Made by a program: the position numbers and the translations under genes. From Mycobacterium sp. 852002-40037_SCH5390672 (GTDB taxonomy: Bacteria; Actinomycetota; Actinomycetes; Mycobacteriales; Mycobacteriaceae), in the NCBI RefSeq assembly GCF_001665875.1, contig NZ_LZTA01000014.1, positions 1 to 64,000 of the forward strand: a stretch of 64,000 nucleotides of DNA, written 5' to 3'. The notes under the pieces were generated by a model. The model did not search any database, was not told the DNA's origin, and worked only from the letters and a program-made list of their open reading frames with translations. Position 1 is the stretch's first letter. Each line of letters begins with the position of its first letter. This document shows positions 50,333 through 58,343 of this stretch, in pieces.

Positions 50333-52477
50333 ATGGCAGAGAACACCATTCAGTGGGACAAGGACGACGACGGCATCGTCACGCTGACCCTGGACGACCC
50401 CACCGGGTCGGCCAACGTGATGAACGAGCACTACAGCGAGTCCATGCACAACGCTGTGGAACGCCTTGCCGCTGAGAAGGATTCGATCACCGGCGTGGTC
50501 ATCACCAGTGCGAAGAAGACCTTCTTCGCCGGCGGTGACCTGAAGGGCATGATCAACCTCGGCCCGGAGAACGCCGGTGAGGCGTTTGACACCGTCGAAT
50601 CGGTCAAGCGTGACCTGCGTGCGCTGGAGACGTTGGGCAAGCCCGTGGTGGCCGCCATCAACGGCGCCGCGCTGGGCGGCGGCCTGGAGATCGCGCTGGC
50701 CTGTCACCACCGCATCGCCGCGGACGTCAAGGGCCTGGTCGTCGGTCTGCCCGAGGTCACGTTGGGCCTGCTGCCCGGTGGCGGCGGGGTGACCCGCACC
50801 GTGCGGATGTTCGGTATTCAGAACGCATTCATGAACATTCTGTCGCAGGGCACCCGCTTCAAGCCGGACAAGGCCAAGGAGATCGGCCTGGTCGACGAGC
50901 TCGTCGGCTCGGTCGAGGAATTGGTGCCGGCCGCCAAGGCGTGGATCAAGGCAAACCCCGATTCGCACGAACAGCCTTGGGACAAAAAGGGTTACAAGAT
51001 GCCCGGCGGCACCCCGGCCAGCCCCGCGCTGGCCGGCATCCTGCCGTCGTTCCCGGCACTGCTGAAGAAGCAACTCAAGGGCGCCCCGATGCCGGCGCCG
51101 CGCGCCATCCTGGACGCGGCCGTCGAGGGCGCGCAGGTCGACTTCGACACCGCCAGCCGCATCGAGAGCCGCTACTTCACCCAGCTGGTCACCGGCCAGG
51201 TCGCCAAGAACATGATCCAGGCGTTCTTCCTCGACCTGCAGCACATCAACGGCGGCGGGTCGCGACCGGACGGCATCGGCAAGACCCCGATCACCAAGGT
51301 CGGCGTGCTGGGCGCGGGCATGATGGGTGCCGGTATCGCCTACGTGTCGGCCAAGGCCGGCTTCGAGGTGGTGCTCAAGGATGTCAGCCTCGAGGCCGCC
51401 CAGAAGGGCAAGGCTTACTCGGAAAAGCTTGAGGCCAAAGCGCTTCAGCGTGGCAAGACCACCGAGGAGAAGAGCAAGGCGCTGCTGGACCGCATCACGC
51501 CGGCCGCCGACCCCGCCGACCTCAAGGGTGTCGACTTCGTGATCGAGGCGGTGTTCGAGAACCAGGAACTCAAGCACAAGGTCTTCCAGGAGATCGAGGA
51601 CGTCGTCGAGCCCAACGCCCTGTTGGGGTCGAACACCTCGACCCTGCCGATCACCGGTCTGGCGACCGGCGTGAAGCGCCAGGAGGACTTCATCGGGATC
51701 CACTTCTTCTCGCCGGTCGACAAGATGCCGCTGGTCGAAATCATCAGGGGCGAGAAGACTTCCGACGAGGCGCTGGCCCGCGTGTTCGACTACACGCTGG
51801 CCATCGGCAAGACCCCGATCGTCGTCAACGACAGCCGTGGCTTCTTCACCAGCCGGGTGATCGGCACGTTCGTGAACGAGGCGCTGGCGATGCTGGGCGA
51901 GGGCGTGGAGCCCGCCAGCATCGAGCACGCCGGTTCACAGGCCGGCTACCCGGCGCCTCCGCTGCAGCTGTCCGACGAGCTCAACCTGGAGCTGATGCAC
52001 AAGATCGCCGCGGCCACCCGCAAGGGTGTCGAGGACGCGGGCGGCACGTACGAGCCGCATCCGGCCGAGGCCGTCGTCGAGAAGATGATCGAGATCGGTC
52101 GCCCGTCGCGGCTGAAGGGCGCGGGCTTCTACGAATACGCCGACGGCAAGCGCACCCGGCTGTGGCCGGGTCTGCGCGAGACGTTCAAGTCCGGCAGCGC
52201 CGAAATTCCGTTGCAGGACATGATCGATCGCATGCTGTTCGCCGAGGCGCTGGAAACCCAGAAGTGCCTGGACGAGGGCGTGCTGACATCGACCGCCGAC
52301 GCCAACATCGGTTCGATCATGGGCATCGGCTTCCCGCCGTACACCGGTGGTAGCGCGCAGTTCATCGTCGGCTACCAGGGCGCGCTCGGGACCGGCAAGG
52401 AGGCCTTCGTGGCCCGGGCCAAGGAACTGGCCGCCAAGTACGGCGACCGCTTCCTGCCTCCGGCCTCGCTGAGCTAA
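50333..52477 (+). CDS. fadB: trifunctional enzyme alpha subunit FadB: enoyl-CoA hydratase/3-hydroxyacyl-CoA dehydrogenase (Rv0860 ortholog)
   Basis: A 714-residue fusion. The N-terminal crotonase domain (1-190) contains FAGGDLKGM and PEVTLGLLPGGGGVTR with the catalytic Glu. The Rossmann domain starts at GVLGAGMMGAGIAYVSAKAGFEV (about 323), with the dehydrogenase signature HFFSPVDKMPLVEI and 3-hydroxyacyl-CoA dehydrogenase C-terminal domains. The ATG is used in preference to upstream in-frame starts because it sits 4 bp after the fadA stop. It makes 3-ketoacyl-CoA from enoyl-CoA in two steps and hands it to FadA. Confidence 0.96.
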   Translation: MAENTIQWDKDDDGIVTLTLDDPTGSANVMNEHYSESMHNAVERLAAEKDSITGVVITSAKKTFFAGGDLKGMINLGPENAGEAFDTVESVKRDLRALETLGKPVVAAINGAALGGGLEIALACHHRIAADVKGLVVGLPEVTLGLLPGGGGVTRTVRMFGIQNAFMNILSQGTRFKPDKAKEIGLVDELVGSVEELVPAAKAWIKANPDSHEQPWDKKGYKMPGGTPASPALAGILPSFPALLKKQLKGAPMPAPRAILDAAVEGAQVDFDTASRIESRYFTQLVTGQVAKNMIQAFFLDLQHINGGGSRPDGIGKTPITKVGVLGAGMMGAGIAYVSAKAGFEVVLKDVSLEAAQKGKAYSEKLEAKALQRGKTTEEKSKALLDRITPAADPADLKGVDFVIEAVFENQELKHKVFQEIEDVVEPNALLGSNTSTLPITGLATGVKRQEDFIGIHFFSPVDKMPLVEIIRGEKTSDEALARVFDYTLAIGKTPIVVNDSRGFFTSRVIGTFVNEALAMLGEGVEPASIEHAGSQAGYPAPPLQLSDELNLELMHKIAAATRKGVEDAGGTYEPHPAEAVVEKMIEIGRPSRLKGAGFYEYADGKRTRLWPGLRETFKSGSAEIPLQDMIDRMLFAEALETQKCLDEGVLTSTADANIGSIMGIGFPPYTGGSAQFIVGYQGALGTGKEAFVARAKELAAKYGDRFLPPASLS

Positions 52478-52499
52478 TCCCGCACCACGCAGGCGCAAA

Positions 52500-52529
52500 A
52501 GCCCCCGGAACAACGAGGTTTCGGGGGCT
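52500..52529. terminator. rho-independent-type hairpin after fadB
   Basis: AGCCCCCG (52500-52507) and CGGGGGCT (52522-52529) form an 8-bp stem, extended by AAC/GTT, with a loop of about 14 bases. It lies between the convergent fadB and methyltransferase genes, so it can serve both. On the minus strand the stem is followed by TTTTGCG, a short U-run. Confidence 0.7.
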
Positions 52530-52553
52530 GCTGCATCCTGCGGTCTTGGAAGG

Positions 52554-53159
52554 CTAACGCCGCCTTTGGAATAGGTAGTACCAGGCCGGTGTCTTCTCGG
52601 CACGGTCCAGCTCGCGTTCCGCACCGGCCGACAACAGCGTCCAGCTTTGCGTGAATCGTCGTTCCATCTCGGGGCGGTCGACGCCGCGCACCCCGACCCG
52701 GCCGCCGGGCACGAACGCGACGATCAGGAGTCGTGCGTCGGGTGCCGCCAGGGCGCTGATCTCCCGGACGTAGGCGTCGCGATCCGCGTCGCTCATGTTG
52801 TGCAGGCACCCGTTGTCGACGATCAACTCGAAGTTCGCGCCGATGCCGGCCTGGCTCAACCGCGTGACGTCGGCCTGGACGAAGTCGGCCGCGGCACCGG
52901 CGGCGCCGGCCTTGGCACGGGCGCGCTCGAGGGGCTTGGCCACAAAGTCGACCGCGGTGACCTTCCAGCCATGTTGGGCCAGATAGATGGAGCAGTCACC
53001 GGTGCCGCAGCCGAGCTCGAGGGCCGACCCGGCGGGCAGCGCGGCGGCGTCGCGCGTTCCCTCGACCAGATCGCGCACGCTCTGGGCGAGCGGATGGCCA
53101 TCCCACGGGGTGAATCCAATGCGGTAGAAGATTCGAAACAGGGTCTGTTTGGAAGCCAT
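52554..53159 (-). CDS. class I SAM-dependent methyltransferase
   Basis: A 201-residue methyltransferase. Motif I is ALELGCGTGDCSIYLAQ (46-62), then VTAVDFVAKPLERA (motif II), DFVQADVTRL (motif III) and DNGCLHNM (motif IV region). The DxxxxG pattern fits small-molecule methyltransferases of the thiopurine/tellurite type. A C-terminal basic RRR tail is present. Convergent with fadB through the terminator. The substrate is unknown; the gene is not part of the M. tuberculosis order at this point. Confidence 0.9.
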   Translation of the reverse strand: MASKQTLFRIFYRIGFTPWDGHPLAQSVRDLVEGTRDAAALPAGSALELGCGTGDCSIYLAQHGWKVTAVDFVAKPLERARAKAGAAGAAADFVQADVTRLSQAGIGANFELIVDNGCLHNMSDADRDAYVREISALAAPDARLLIVAFVPGGRVGVRGVDRPEMERRFTQSWTLLSAGAERELDRAEKTPAWYYLFQRRR

Positions 53160-53190
53160 AGCTCACCCTAGGCCCGATCACCCCGGCCGG

Positions 53191-54057
53191 TCAGCTCACT
53201 GTGGAGGCGGCGGCGATTCGGCGCCATTGCGCACGCGGGAATGTTCGGGGATCGGCCAGCAGCACCTGGACGCAGACGTGGTCGGCGCCCGCGGAACGAT
53301 GCTCGGCGACACGGCGCATGATGGCCTCTTCATCACCCCAGGCGATGATCGCGTTGAAGAGCCGATCGCTCACCTGCGACAGGTCGTCTTCGGAGAAGCC
53401 ACTGCGCAGCAGGTTGTTGGCGTAGTTGGGGAGGGCCAAATATGCTCGCAGCCAATCGGTTCCGATCTCGCGGGCCTCGTCGCCGTCGTCGGTCAGGATC
53501 ACGGTCTGTTCGGGGAGCAACAACGGGCCATGGCCCAAAGTCGAACGTGCGGAAGCGGTGTGCTCAGGGGTGACTAGGTAGGGGTGGGCGCCACCGGCAC
53601 GAGTGGCGGACAGCGTGAGCATCTTTGGTCCGAGCGCGGCGAGAACGCGGCGCTCGGTGGGAACCGGCCGAGGCGCGGCATCCAAGCCGTCCAGGAACGA
53701 CGCCGTTGCCGCCAGCGGCTTGCGGTATCGCCCGGGATGGCCGGCATCGATCAGCGGGGCGTGGCTGACACCGATTCCCAGCAGAAAGCGGTCGCCGTGC
53801 TCGCCGGTCAGCGTCGCAAAGGATTCGGCGACATCGGCGGGCGAATGCATCCACAGATTCAGGATTCCCGTGGCGATCACGGTCCGCCTGGTCGCGGCGA
53901 GCAGATGACCCACCGCGTCGAACACCGGACCGCCGACGTCGGGTATCCACAGCGCCGGAAAGCCCAGTTCGTCGAGTTCCGCTGCGGCCTCGGCGGATTC
54001 GGCCGGGTCGCCGTAGCGCAGTTGACTGCTCCAGATTCCAACACCGGTCAGCTCCAT
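53191..54057 (-). CDS. F420-dependent LLM-class oxidoreductase (luciferase-like)
   Basis: A 288-residue luciferase-like monooxygenase-fold protein. Near its start is WSSQLRYGDPAESAEAAAELDELGFPALWIPDVGG; then VIATGILNLWMHSPADVAESFATL and FLLGIGVSHAP are LLM-family hallmarks. It fits the mycobacterial TIGR03620-type subgroup. The coenzyme is inferred from family membership. The substrate is unknown; another LLM protein is encoded at 56322. Confidence 0.88.
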   Translation of the reverse strand: MELTGVGIWSSQLRYGDPAESAEAAAELDELGFPALWIPDVGGPVFDAVGHLLAATRRTVIATGILNLWMHSPADVAESFATLTGEHGDRFLLGIGVSHAPLIDAGHPGRYRKPLAATASFLDGLDAAPRPVPTERRVLAALGPKMLTLSATRAGGAHPYLVTPEHTASARSTLGHGPLLLPEQTVILTDDGDEAREIGTDWLRAYLALPNYANNLLRSGFSEDDLSQVSDRLFNAIIAWGDEEAIMRRVAEHRSAGADHVCVQVLLADPRTFPRAQWRRIAAASTVS

Positions 54058-54117
54058 GTGAGGCCTTCCCCTTGTGGCGCGCGACTGCTCGGGGCCGCGG
54101 CTCTACAGGACATGCTG

Positions 54118-55326
54118 TCAGACGTCGCTTCCGGTGTATTCGGGAACCGGCATCGAATCGTGCATCCGGATGCCCTTGGTGTTGAGTTTGGCCACGGACC
54201 GCGACAGCGCCACCGGCATCGCCGAGATCAGCTGGGCGCCGCGGGTTAACGCCCACACGCCAATTCGTGAACCGGGGATGATGCCCTTGGCTGCGCCGCG
54301 GGCGAAATTCCGGCTGCGGTGGACCGGTTCGTGCATCCGGAGTTCGTAGGAGGCGAAGGCCCGCAGGTGGTCGCCGTCCGCCTCGGCGAGTTCGCCGGCC
54401 AGCACGTAGGCGCCGAGGACGGCGAGGCTGGTGCTGCCGCCCACCGCGGGTCCCGGGCAGTATCCGGCGTCGCCGACCAGGGTGACCCGCCGGCGCGACC
54501 ACCGGTCGGTGCGCAGTTGGGTGATGGAGTCGAAGTAGAAGGTGGGCGTGCGCTCCAGCTCGCCCAGCCAGTTGTCCACCTGGTCGTGCATCCCGGCGAA
54601 CGCGTCGCGCAGTAATTCCTTCTGCCGCAACGCATCACGATGGTCGTAGTCCAACTCGGTTTTGCTGCGGAACATGAACACCGCGCGCGCGTCGTCCAGG
54701 TGATCGGCGGTATAAATCCCGGCGAAGCGGCCGACACCGACGTGGCCGACCATCTGGCCGGACTCGACCAGCGTCTTGGGTGCCGACACCACCGAGAGGT
54801 ATCCCCCGAGGAAGCGCGTCAGGTCGGCCTCCTCGCCGAAGATCAGGCGCCGAACATGGGAGTGCAACCCGTCGGCACCCACGATGACGTCGAAGGTGCG
54901 CGCCGCCGAATGCTCGAATGTCACGGTGGCGTCGTGTTCGATCGCGGTGATCGAGTCGCCGAACAGGTACTCGACGTCGTCACGGGCGACGTCGTAGTAG
55001 ATCTCGCTCAGGTCGTCGCGCATGATTTCCACGTGCCGGTCGGAGGTGGCGGCATAGATCTTGGTGAGGTCGATCCGGGTGGCCTTCGTCCGGCCTTCCC
55101 GGTACATCGTCAACCGGTCCGTCCCGGTGGCCAGCGCCTCGATGCGCGGGAGGACGCCCATCTTGGCCGAGATTTCCATTGCGGGACGGAACAAGTCGAC
55201 CGCGTGCCCGCCGGTCTTGCGCAGCGTCGGTGCGCGCTCCACGACGGTGACGTCGAAGCCGTACCGGGTCAGCCAGTACGCCAGGACCGGGCCGGCGATG
55301 CTGGCGCCAGAGATGAGGATCCGCAT
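54118..55326 (-). CDS. FAD-dependent monooxygenase (PHBH-type)
   Basis: A 402-residue group A flavoprotein monooxygenase starting MRILISGASIAGPVLAYWLTRYGFDVTVVERAP, with the GxGxxG-like FAD motif. DVIVGADGLHSHVRRLIF is the DG motif and VTLVGDAGYCPGPAVGGSTSLAVLGAYVLAGEL the GD motif. A ribosome-binding GGGAGGTG precedes the start. It hydroxylates an aromatic or related ring at NADPH expense. It is divergent from a TetR gene that probably controls it through two palindromes. The C-terminal tail includes KLNTKGIRMHDSM. Confidence 0.92.
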   Translation of the reverse strand: MRILISGASIAGPVLAYWLTRYGFDVTVVERAPTLRKTGGHAVDLFRPAMEISAKMGVLPRIEALATGTDRLTMYREGRTKATRIDLTKIYAATSDRHVEIMRDDLSEIYYDVARDDVEYLFGDSITAIEHDATVTFEHSAARTFDVIVGADGLHSHVRRLIFGEEADLTRFLGGYLSVVSAPKTLVESGQMVGHVGVGRFAGIYTADHLDDARAVFMFRSKTELDYDHRDALRQKELLRDAFAGMHDQVDNWLGELERTPTFYFDSITQLRTDRWSRRRVTLVGDAGYCPGPAVGGSTSLAVLGAYVLAGELAEADGDHLRAFASYELRMHEPVHRSRNFARGAAKGIIPGSRIGVWALTRGAQLISAMPVALSRSVAKLNTKGIRMHDSMPVPEYTGSDV

Positions 55327-55340
55327 GAGCACCTCCCGCA

Positions 55341-55389
55341 CTTACTTAACGTTCGGTAAGCTTAGCATCCCACTTACCTATCGGTAAGT
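55341..55389. promoter_or_regulatory. two palindromic operators between a monooxygenase and a TetR gene
   Basis: CTTACTTAACGTTCGGTAAG (55341-55360) and ACTTACCTATCGGTAAGT (55372-55389) share CTTAC...GTAAG arms. The second is a perfect 7-bp inverted repeat with a 4-bp spacer. They lie between the divergent starts at 55326 and 55406, covering both promoters. Confidence 0.7.
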
Positions 55390-55405
55390 CAGATAAGGTG
55401 GTGGG

Positions 55406-55942
55406 GTGAGCAGGCCCCGGTCGGACACTCGTGAGCGCATCCAGGAGGTCGCCCGCGAGCTGTTCTTGCAGCGGGGAGTGCAGCGCACCAGCCTGCAGGA
55501 CATCGCGAATCGGCTGGGCATCACCAAACCCGCGTTGTACTACCACTTTCCGTCACGCGAAGACCTGGTGCGCAGCATTCTGGTGCCGTTGATCGACGAG
55601 GGTGAACGGTTCGTCGCCGACCACGAGAGCCGCGGCCACAACGATGTGCGCGAGTTGTTGGAGGGCTATTTCGACTTCCACTACCGGCACCGCCGGGATC
55701 TGGTGCTGTTGTTGACCGAGCTGTCGACGCTGATCGACCTCGACCTCATCGACACCGTGCTGGCGTGGCGGGAGCGGCTGGCGAGGTTGGTCTTCGGTAA
55801 GAAGCCGACGCTGGCGCAGTCCACGCGGGCGGTCGTCGCGTTCGGTGGCCTGCAGGACTGCTGCGTGCAGTTCCCCGATGCGCCCCACGAGGAGCTGCGC
55901 GAGAAGTCGGTGGCGGCCGCGCTCGACGCGCTGGGTGCGTGA
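55406..55942 (+). CDS. TetR-family transcriptional regulator
   Basis: A 178-residue regulator: MSRPRSDTRERIQEVARELFLQRGVQRTSLQDIANRLGITKPALYYHFPSREDLV is a standard TetR HTH. The ligand domain is short. It is divergent from the flavin monooxygenase, with two palindromes in the 79-bp spacer, the typical arrangement of a repressor that responds to the monooxygenase substrate. Confidence 0.92.
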   Translation: MSRPRSDTRERIQEVARELFLQRGVQRTSLQDIANRLGITKPALYYHFPSREDLVRSILVPLIDEGERFVADHESRGHNDVRELLEGYFDFHYRHRRDLVLLLTELSTLIDLDLIDTVLAWRERLARLVFGKKPTLAQSTRAVVAFGGLQDCCVQFPDAPHEELREKSVAAALDALGA

Positions 55943-55957
55943 CGACAGCGACTTGCG

Positions 55958-56236
55958 TCAGGGCGTTCCTGCACCGCTCGCGGTGCTTTGGTCCTGGGCG
56001 TTCTGGGTGAAGGTGTCACCGGAGGTCTGGCCGTTGTCGTTGACGAAATTCGTGTCGTCCGTGGGCAAGGGGGCGGTGGCCGACGGTCCCGCGGCGACCA
56101 CGGCGTCGGCGTCGACGTGCGGTGCAGCGCTGAACAGGGCGAGCGCTGCGATGGCCGCGGCCCCGGCGAAGATCGCCGGCGCGCTGTGTCGGCGGCGAGC
56201 GCCGACTTTATTGGTGGGGTGCCCGATCGTTGTCAT
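55958..56236 (-). CDS. small exported hypothetical protein
   Basis: A 92-residue protein: basic N-terminus (KVGARRRHSA), one hydrophobic segment (PAIFAGAAAIAALALFSAAPHV) that may be a signal peptide or anchor, and an acidic, Thr/Asn/Gln-rich mature part (PTDDTNFVNDNGQTSGDTFTQNAQDQSTA). No known domain; low-complexity composition. It is convergent with the TetR gene and divergent from the LLM gene at 56322. Confidence 0.65.
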   Translation of the reverse strand: MTTIGHPTNKVGARRRHSAPAIFAGAAAIAALALFSAAPHVDADAVVAAGPSATAPLPTDDTNFVNDNGQTSGDTFTQNAQDQSTASGAGTP

Positions 56237-56321
56237 GTGTTATGTGTACAGCCGGGGCGTCAGCGGCGGCTGGGCGCGGCTTATCGATCTGCTGTGAGCT
56301 CGTTGCGGCTACAGTCCGGGT

Positions 56322-57311
56322 ATGCGCTTTGGTCTCTTCATCCCGCAAGGCTGGCGAATGGATCTGGTCGGTATCGAACCCGAAAAACATTGGGCGGTGA
56401 TGCGCGACCTGGCCGAGCACGCGGACGAGGGCAGCTGGGACTCGCTCTGGGTCTACGACCATTTCCACACCGTGCCGGTCCCTACCGCAGAAGCCACGCA
56501 CGAGGCCTGGTCGCTCATGGCCGCCTACGCGGCCACCACGTCGCGCATCAAACTCGGCCAAATGTGTACGGCGATGAGTTACCGCAACCCCGTCTACCTC
56601 GCCAAGGTGGCCGCGACGACCGACATCATCTCCGGTGGCCGCATTCAGATGGGCATCGGCGGCGGCTGGTACGAACACGAATGGCGCGCTTACGGTTACG
56701 GATTCCCCTCGGCGGGCGTCCGATTGGGCCGGCTGGACGAGGGCGTGCAGATCATGCGCGATGCCTGGCGCGATGGCAAGGTCAGCTTCGACGGCAAGCA
56801 CTACCAGGTCGATGGCGCGATCGTCGCCCCTAAACCCCTGCAGGACAACGGGATTCCACTGTGGATCGCCGGCGGTGGCGAGAAGGTGACGTTGCGTATC
56901 GCCGCCCAATACGCCCACTACACCAACTTCACCCCCGAGCCGGCGGCGTTCGCGCACAAGTCGGACGTGCTGGCCGAGCACTGCCGCAACGTGGGTACCG
57001 ACTTTGACGCCATCGTGCGTTCGGTCAACGTCAACGCCATCGTGGGCACCTCGGACGCCGACGTCAAAGACCGGCTGCAACGCGTCCGCGACCGCCTGGT
57101 CCGCTATGTGGGCGAGGCTTCGGCGGATGCGATGATCGCCGGCACCAGCGGACCCGACTCGGCAACGGGCACACCGGAACAGGTCATCGAGCGGCTCAGG
57201 AAAATCCGCGACCTCGGCTGCCAGTACGCCATCTGCTATTTCCCCGAGGCCGCCTACGACCGTTCGGGCATCGAGCTGTTCGAACGAGAGGTCATGCCCG
57301 CGCTGAGCTAG
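56322..57311 (+). CDS. F420-dependent LLM-class oxidoreductase
   Basis: A 329-residue luciferase-like protein: MRFGLFIPQGWRMDLVGIEP, DSLWVYDHFHTVP, IKLGQMCTAMSYRNPVYLAKVAATTDIISGGRIQMGIGGGWYEHEWRAYG and IPLWIAGGGEKVTLRIAAQYA. The last two segments are the LLM hallmark and the coenzyme-binding part. It resembles the TIGR03560-type group of actinobacterial F420 enzymes. Substrate unknown. It stands alone in its direction. Confidence 0.9.
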   Translation: MRFGLFIPQGWRMDLVGIEPEKHWAVMRDLAEHADEGSWDSLWVYDHFHTVPVPTAEATHEAWSLMAAYAATTSRIKLGQMCTAMSYRNPVYLAKVAATTDIISGGRIQMGIGGGWYEHEWRAYGYGFPSAGVRLGRLDEGVQIMRDAWRDGKVSFDGKHYQVDGAIVAPKPLQDNGIPLWIAGGGEKVTLRIAAQYAHYTNFTPEPAAFAHKSDVLAEHCRNVGTDFDAIVRSVNVNAIVGTSDADVKDRLQRVRDRLVRYVGEASADAMIAGTSGPDSATGTPEQVIERLRKIRDLGCQYAICYFPEAAYDRSGIELFEREVMPALS

Positions 57312-57365
57312 GGCCGTTGTTCGGCGCCATGGCGGGCTCCGTCAGCCGGTGGCGCAGTTAGCGCG

Positions 57366-57659
57366 CTAGATGTCGCTGGTGGTGTACCTGGTCTTGGCCG
57401 GAGGCGCGGCCAGCAGCGGAGGAAGCTGTGTCAGCTTGCCTTCGCCGGCACGAAACGCGCGGTAGGCCTCGTCGTGCTCGACGGTCTCCCAGATTTCGTA
57501 GACGAGCCAGTGCGCTTCGTCGTCCTCGTCGACAAGCACGTCGGTGCGGACATTTCCGTCGAACGCCCGGGTGTCCTGCAGCGCCCGTCCCATCAGCTCG
57601 CGTCCCGCAGCGACCTCGTCGGGCTTAAACCTGAGCTCAAGTATCACCGTGACCGTCAT
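57366..57659 (-). CDS. antibiotic biosynthesis monooxygenase (ABM) domain protein
   Basis: A 97-residue single ABM/dimeric alpha-beta barrel protein: MTVTVILELRFKPDEVAAGRELMGRALQDTRAFDGNVRTDVLVDEDDEAHWLVYEIWETVEHDEAYRAF fits the fold. Members without a cofactor act as oxygenases, heme-degrading enzymes or small dimeric proteins, so function cannot be fixed. Divergent from the OB-fold gene at 57809. Confidence 0.85.
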   Translation of the reverse strand: MTVTVILELRFKPDEVAAGRELMGRALQDTRAFDGNVRTDVLVDEDDEAHWLVYEIWETVEHDEAYRAFRAGEGKLTQLPPLLAAPPAKTRYTTSDI

Positions 57660-57808
57660 AGCGCCAACATATCTCCCTCGTGCGGGCAGCGGCTGCCGGG
57701 CCTGGTGCTCCTAATGAGAATGCGGTTTCCACTTTTCGGAAAGCTGTTATACGGTTCAGTGAGCGATATTCTGTTGGCGGATTGCGGACAATCCTGGAGG
57801 ATCCCTCG

Positions 57809-58222
57809 ATGCAGAAGGCACTTGCCCCCGAGATCTCTACCTGGCCCGATGAGACCCCGCAGCTGATCGGAAGCCGATGCGGTAGCTGTGAGGCCACCAC
57901 CTTCCCGGTGCAGCAATGGTGCCCGCGGTGCAGCGCCGGCGAGATGTCCGATGTGCTGTTGCCCCGCCGCGGAACGCTGGTGGCGTGGACCACCCAGGGC
58001 TTCCCGCCGGGAGCCCCCTATGCCGGCCCGACCGGCAAGGACTTCGTGCCGTTCGGCGTGGGGCTGGTCCAGCTCGGCGACGTCATCCGCGTCGAAGGCC
58101 GATTGACCGAGAACGACCCGACCAAGCTGCAGTTCGGGCAGGAAGTCGAACTCACCATGGTGCCGCTCAACACCGACGACGAGGGCGCCGAAATCATCAC
58201 GTTCGCATTCCAGCCGGTCTAG
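57809..58222 (+). CDS. Zn-ribbon/OB-fold acyl-CoA-binding protein (DUF35/ChsH2-like)
   Basis: A 137-residue protein with a GGAGG ribosome-binding site. The N-terminal zinc ribbon has CGSC and WCPRC (four Cys); the OB-fold follows (LVAWTTQGFPP, PFGVGLVQLGDVIRVEGRL, LQFGQEVEL). Proteins of this family bind thiolases or MaoC-like enzymes of side-chain degradation. It sits directly before a lipid-transfer/thiolase-like gene, so it is most likely its partner subunit. A 55-bp tandem repeat separates the two genes. Confidence 0.9.
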   Translation: MQKALAPEISTWPDETPQLIGSRCGSCEATTFPVQQWCPRCSAGEMSDVLLPRRGTLVAWTTQGFPPGAPYAGPTGKDFVPFGVGLVQLGDVIRVEGRLTENDPTKLQFGQEVELTMVPLNTDDEGAEIITFAFQPV

Positions 58223-58331
58223 TGGCGATCGTGAGCGCGGCGGAGCCGGGCGAAGCGGGTCGCCACCATCTATCCAGTGGTGATCGTGAGCGCGGCGGAG
58301 CCGGGCGAAGCGGGTCGCCACCATCTATCCA
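58222..58331 (+). repeat. 55-bp tandem repeat, two copies
   Basis: Copy 1 is 58222-58276, copy 2 is 58277-58331, with a single difference (GTGGCGATC against GTGGTGATC). Each has GTGGCGA/TCGCCAC-type complementary ends (perfect in copy 1), so it can fold. It lies between the OB-fold gene and its thiolase-like partner; the last base of the OB-fold stop is the first base of copy 1. Confidence 0.85.
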
Positions 58332-58343
58332 GGAGGAGTTGAG

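Noticed and set aside
50312..51928. A 538-codon open frame on the minus strand inside fadB
   Set aside because: It lies wholly inside fadB, is Leu/Gly/Arg-rich without a domain, and is an antisense shadow.
57716..57771. Further GAGAAT-type element upstream of the DUF35 gene
   Set aside because: GAGAAT and ATTCTG half-sites exist but their partner halves match only 3 of 6 positions, so the element is not convincing.
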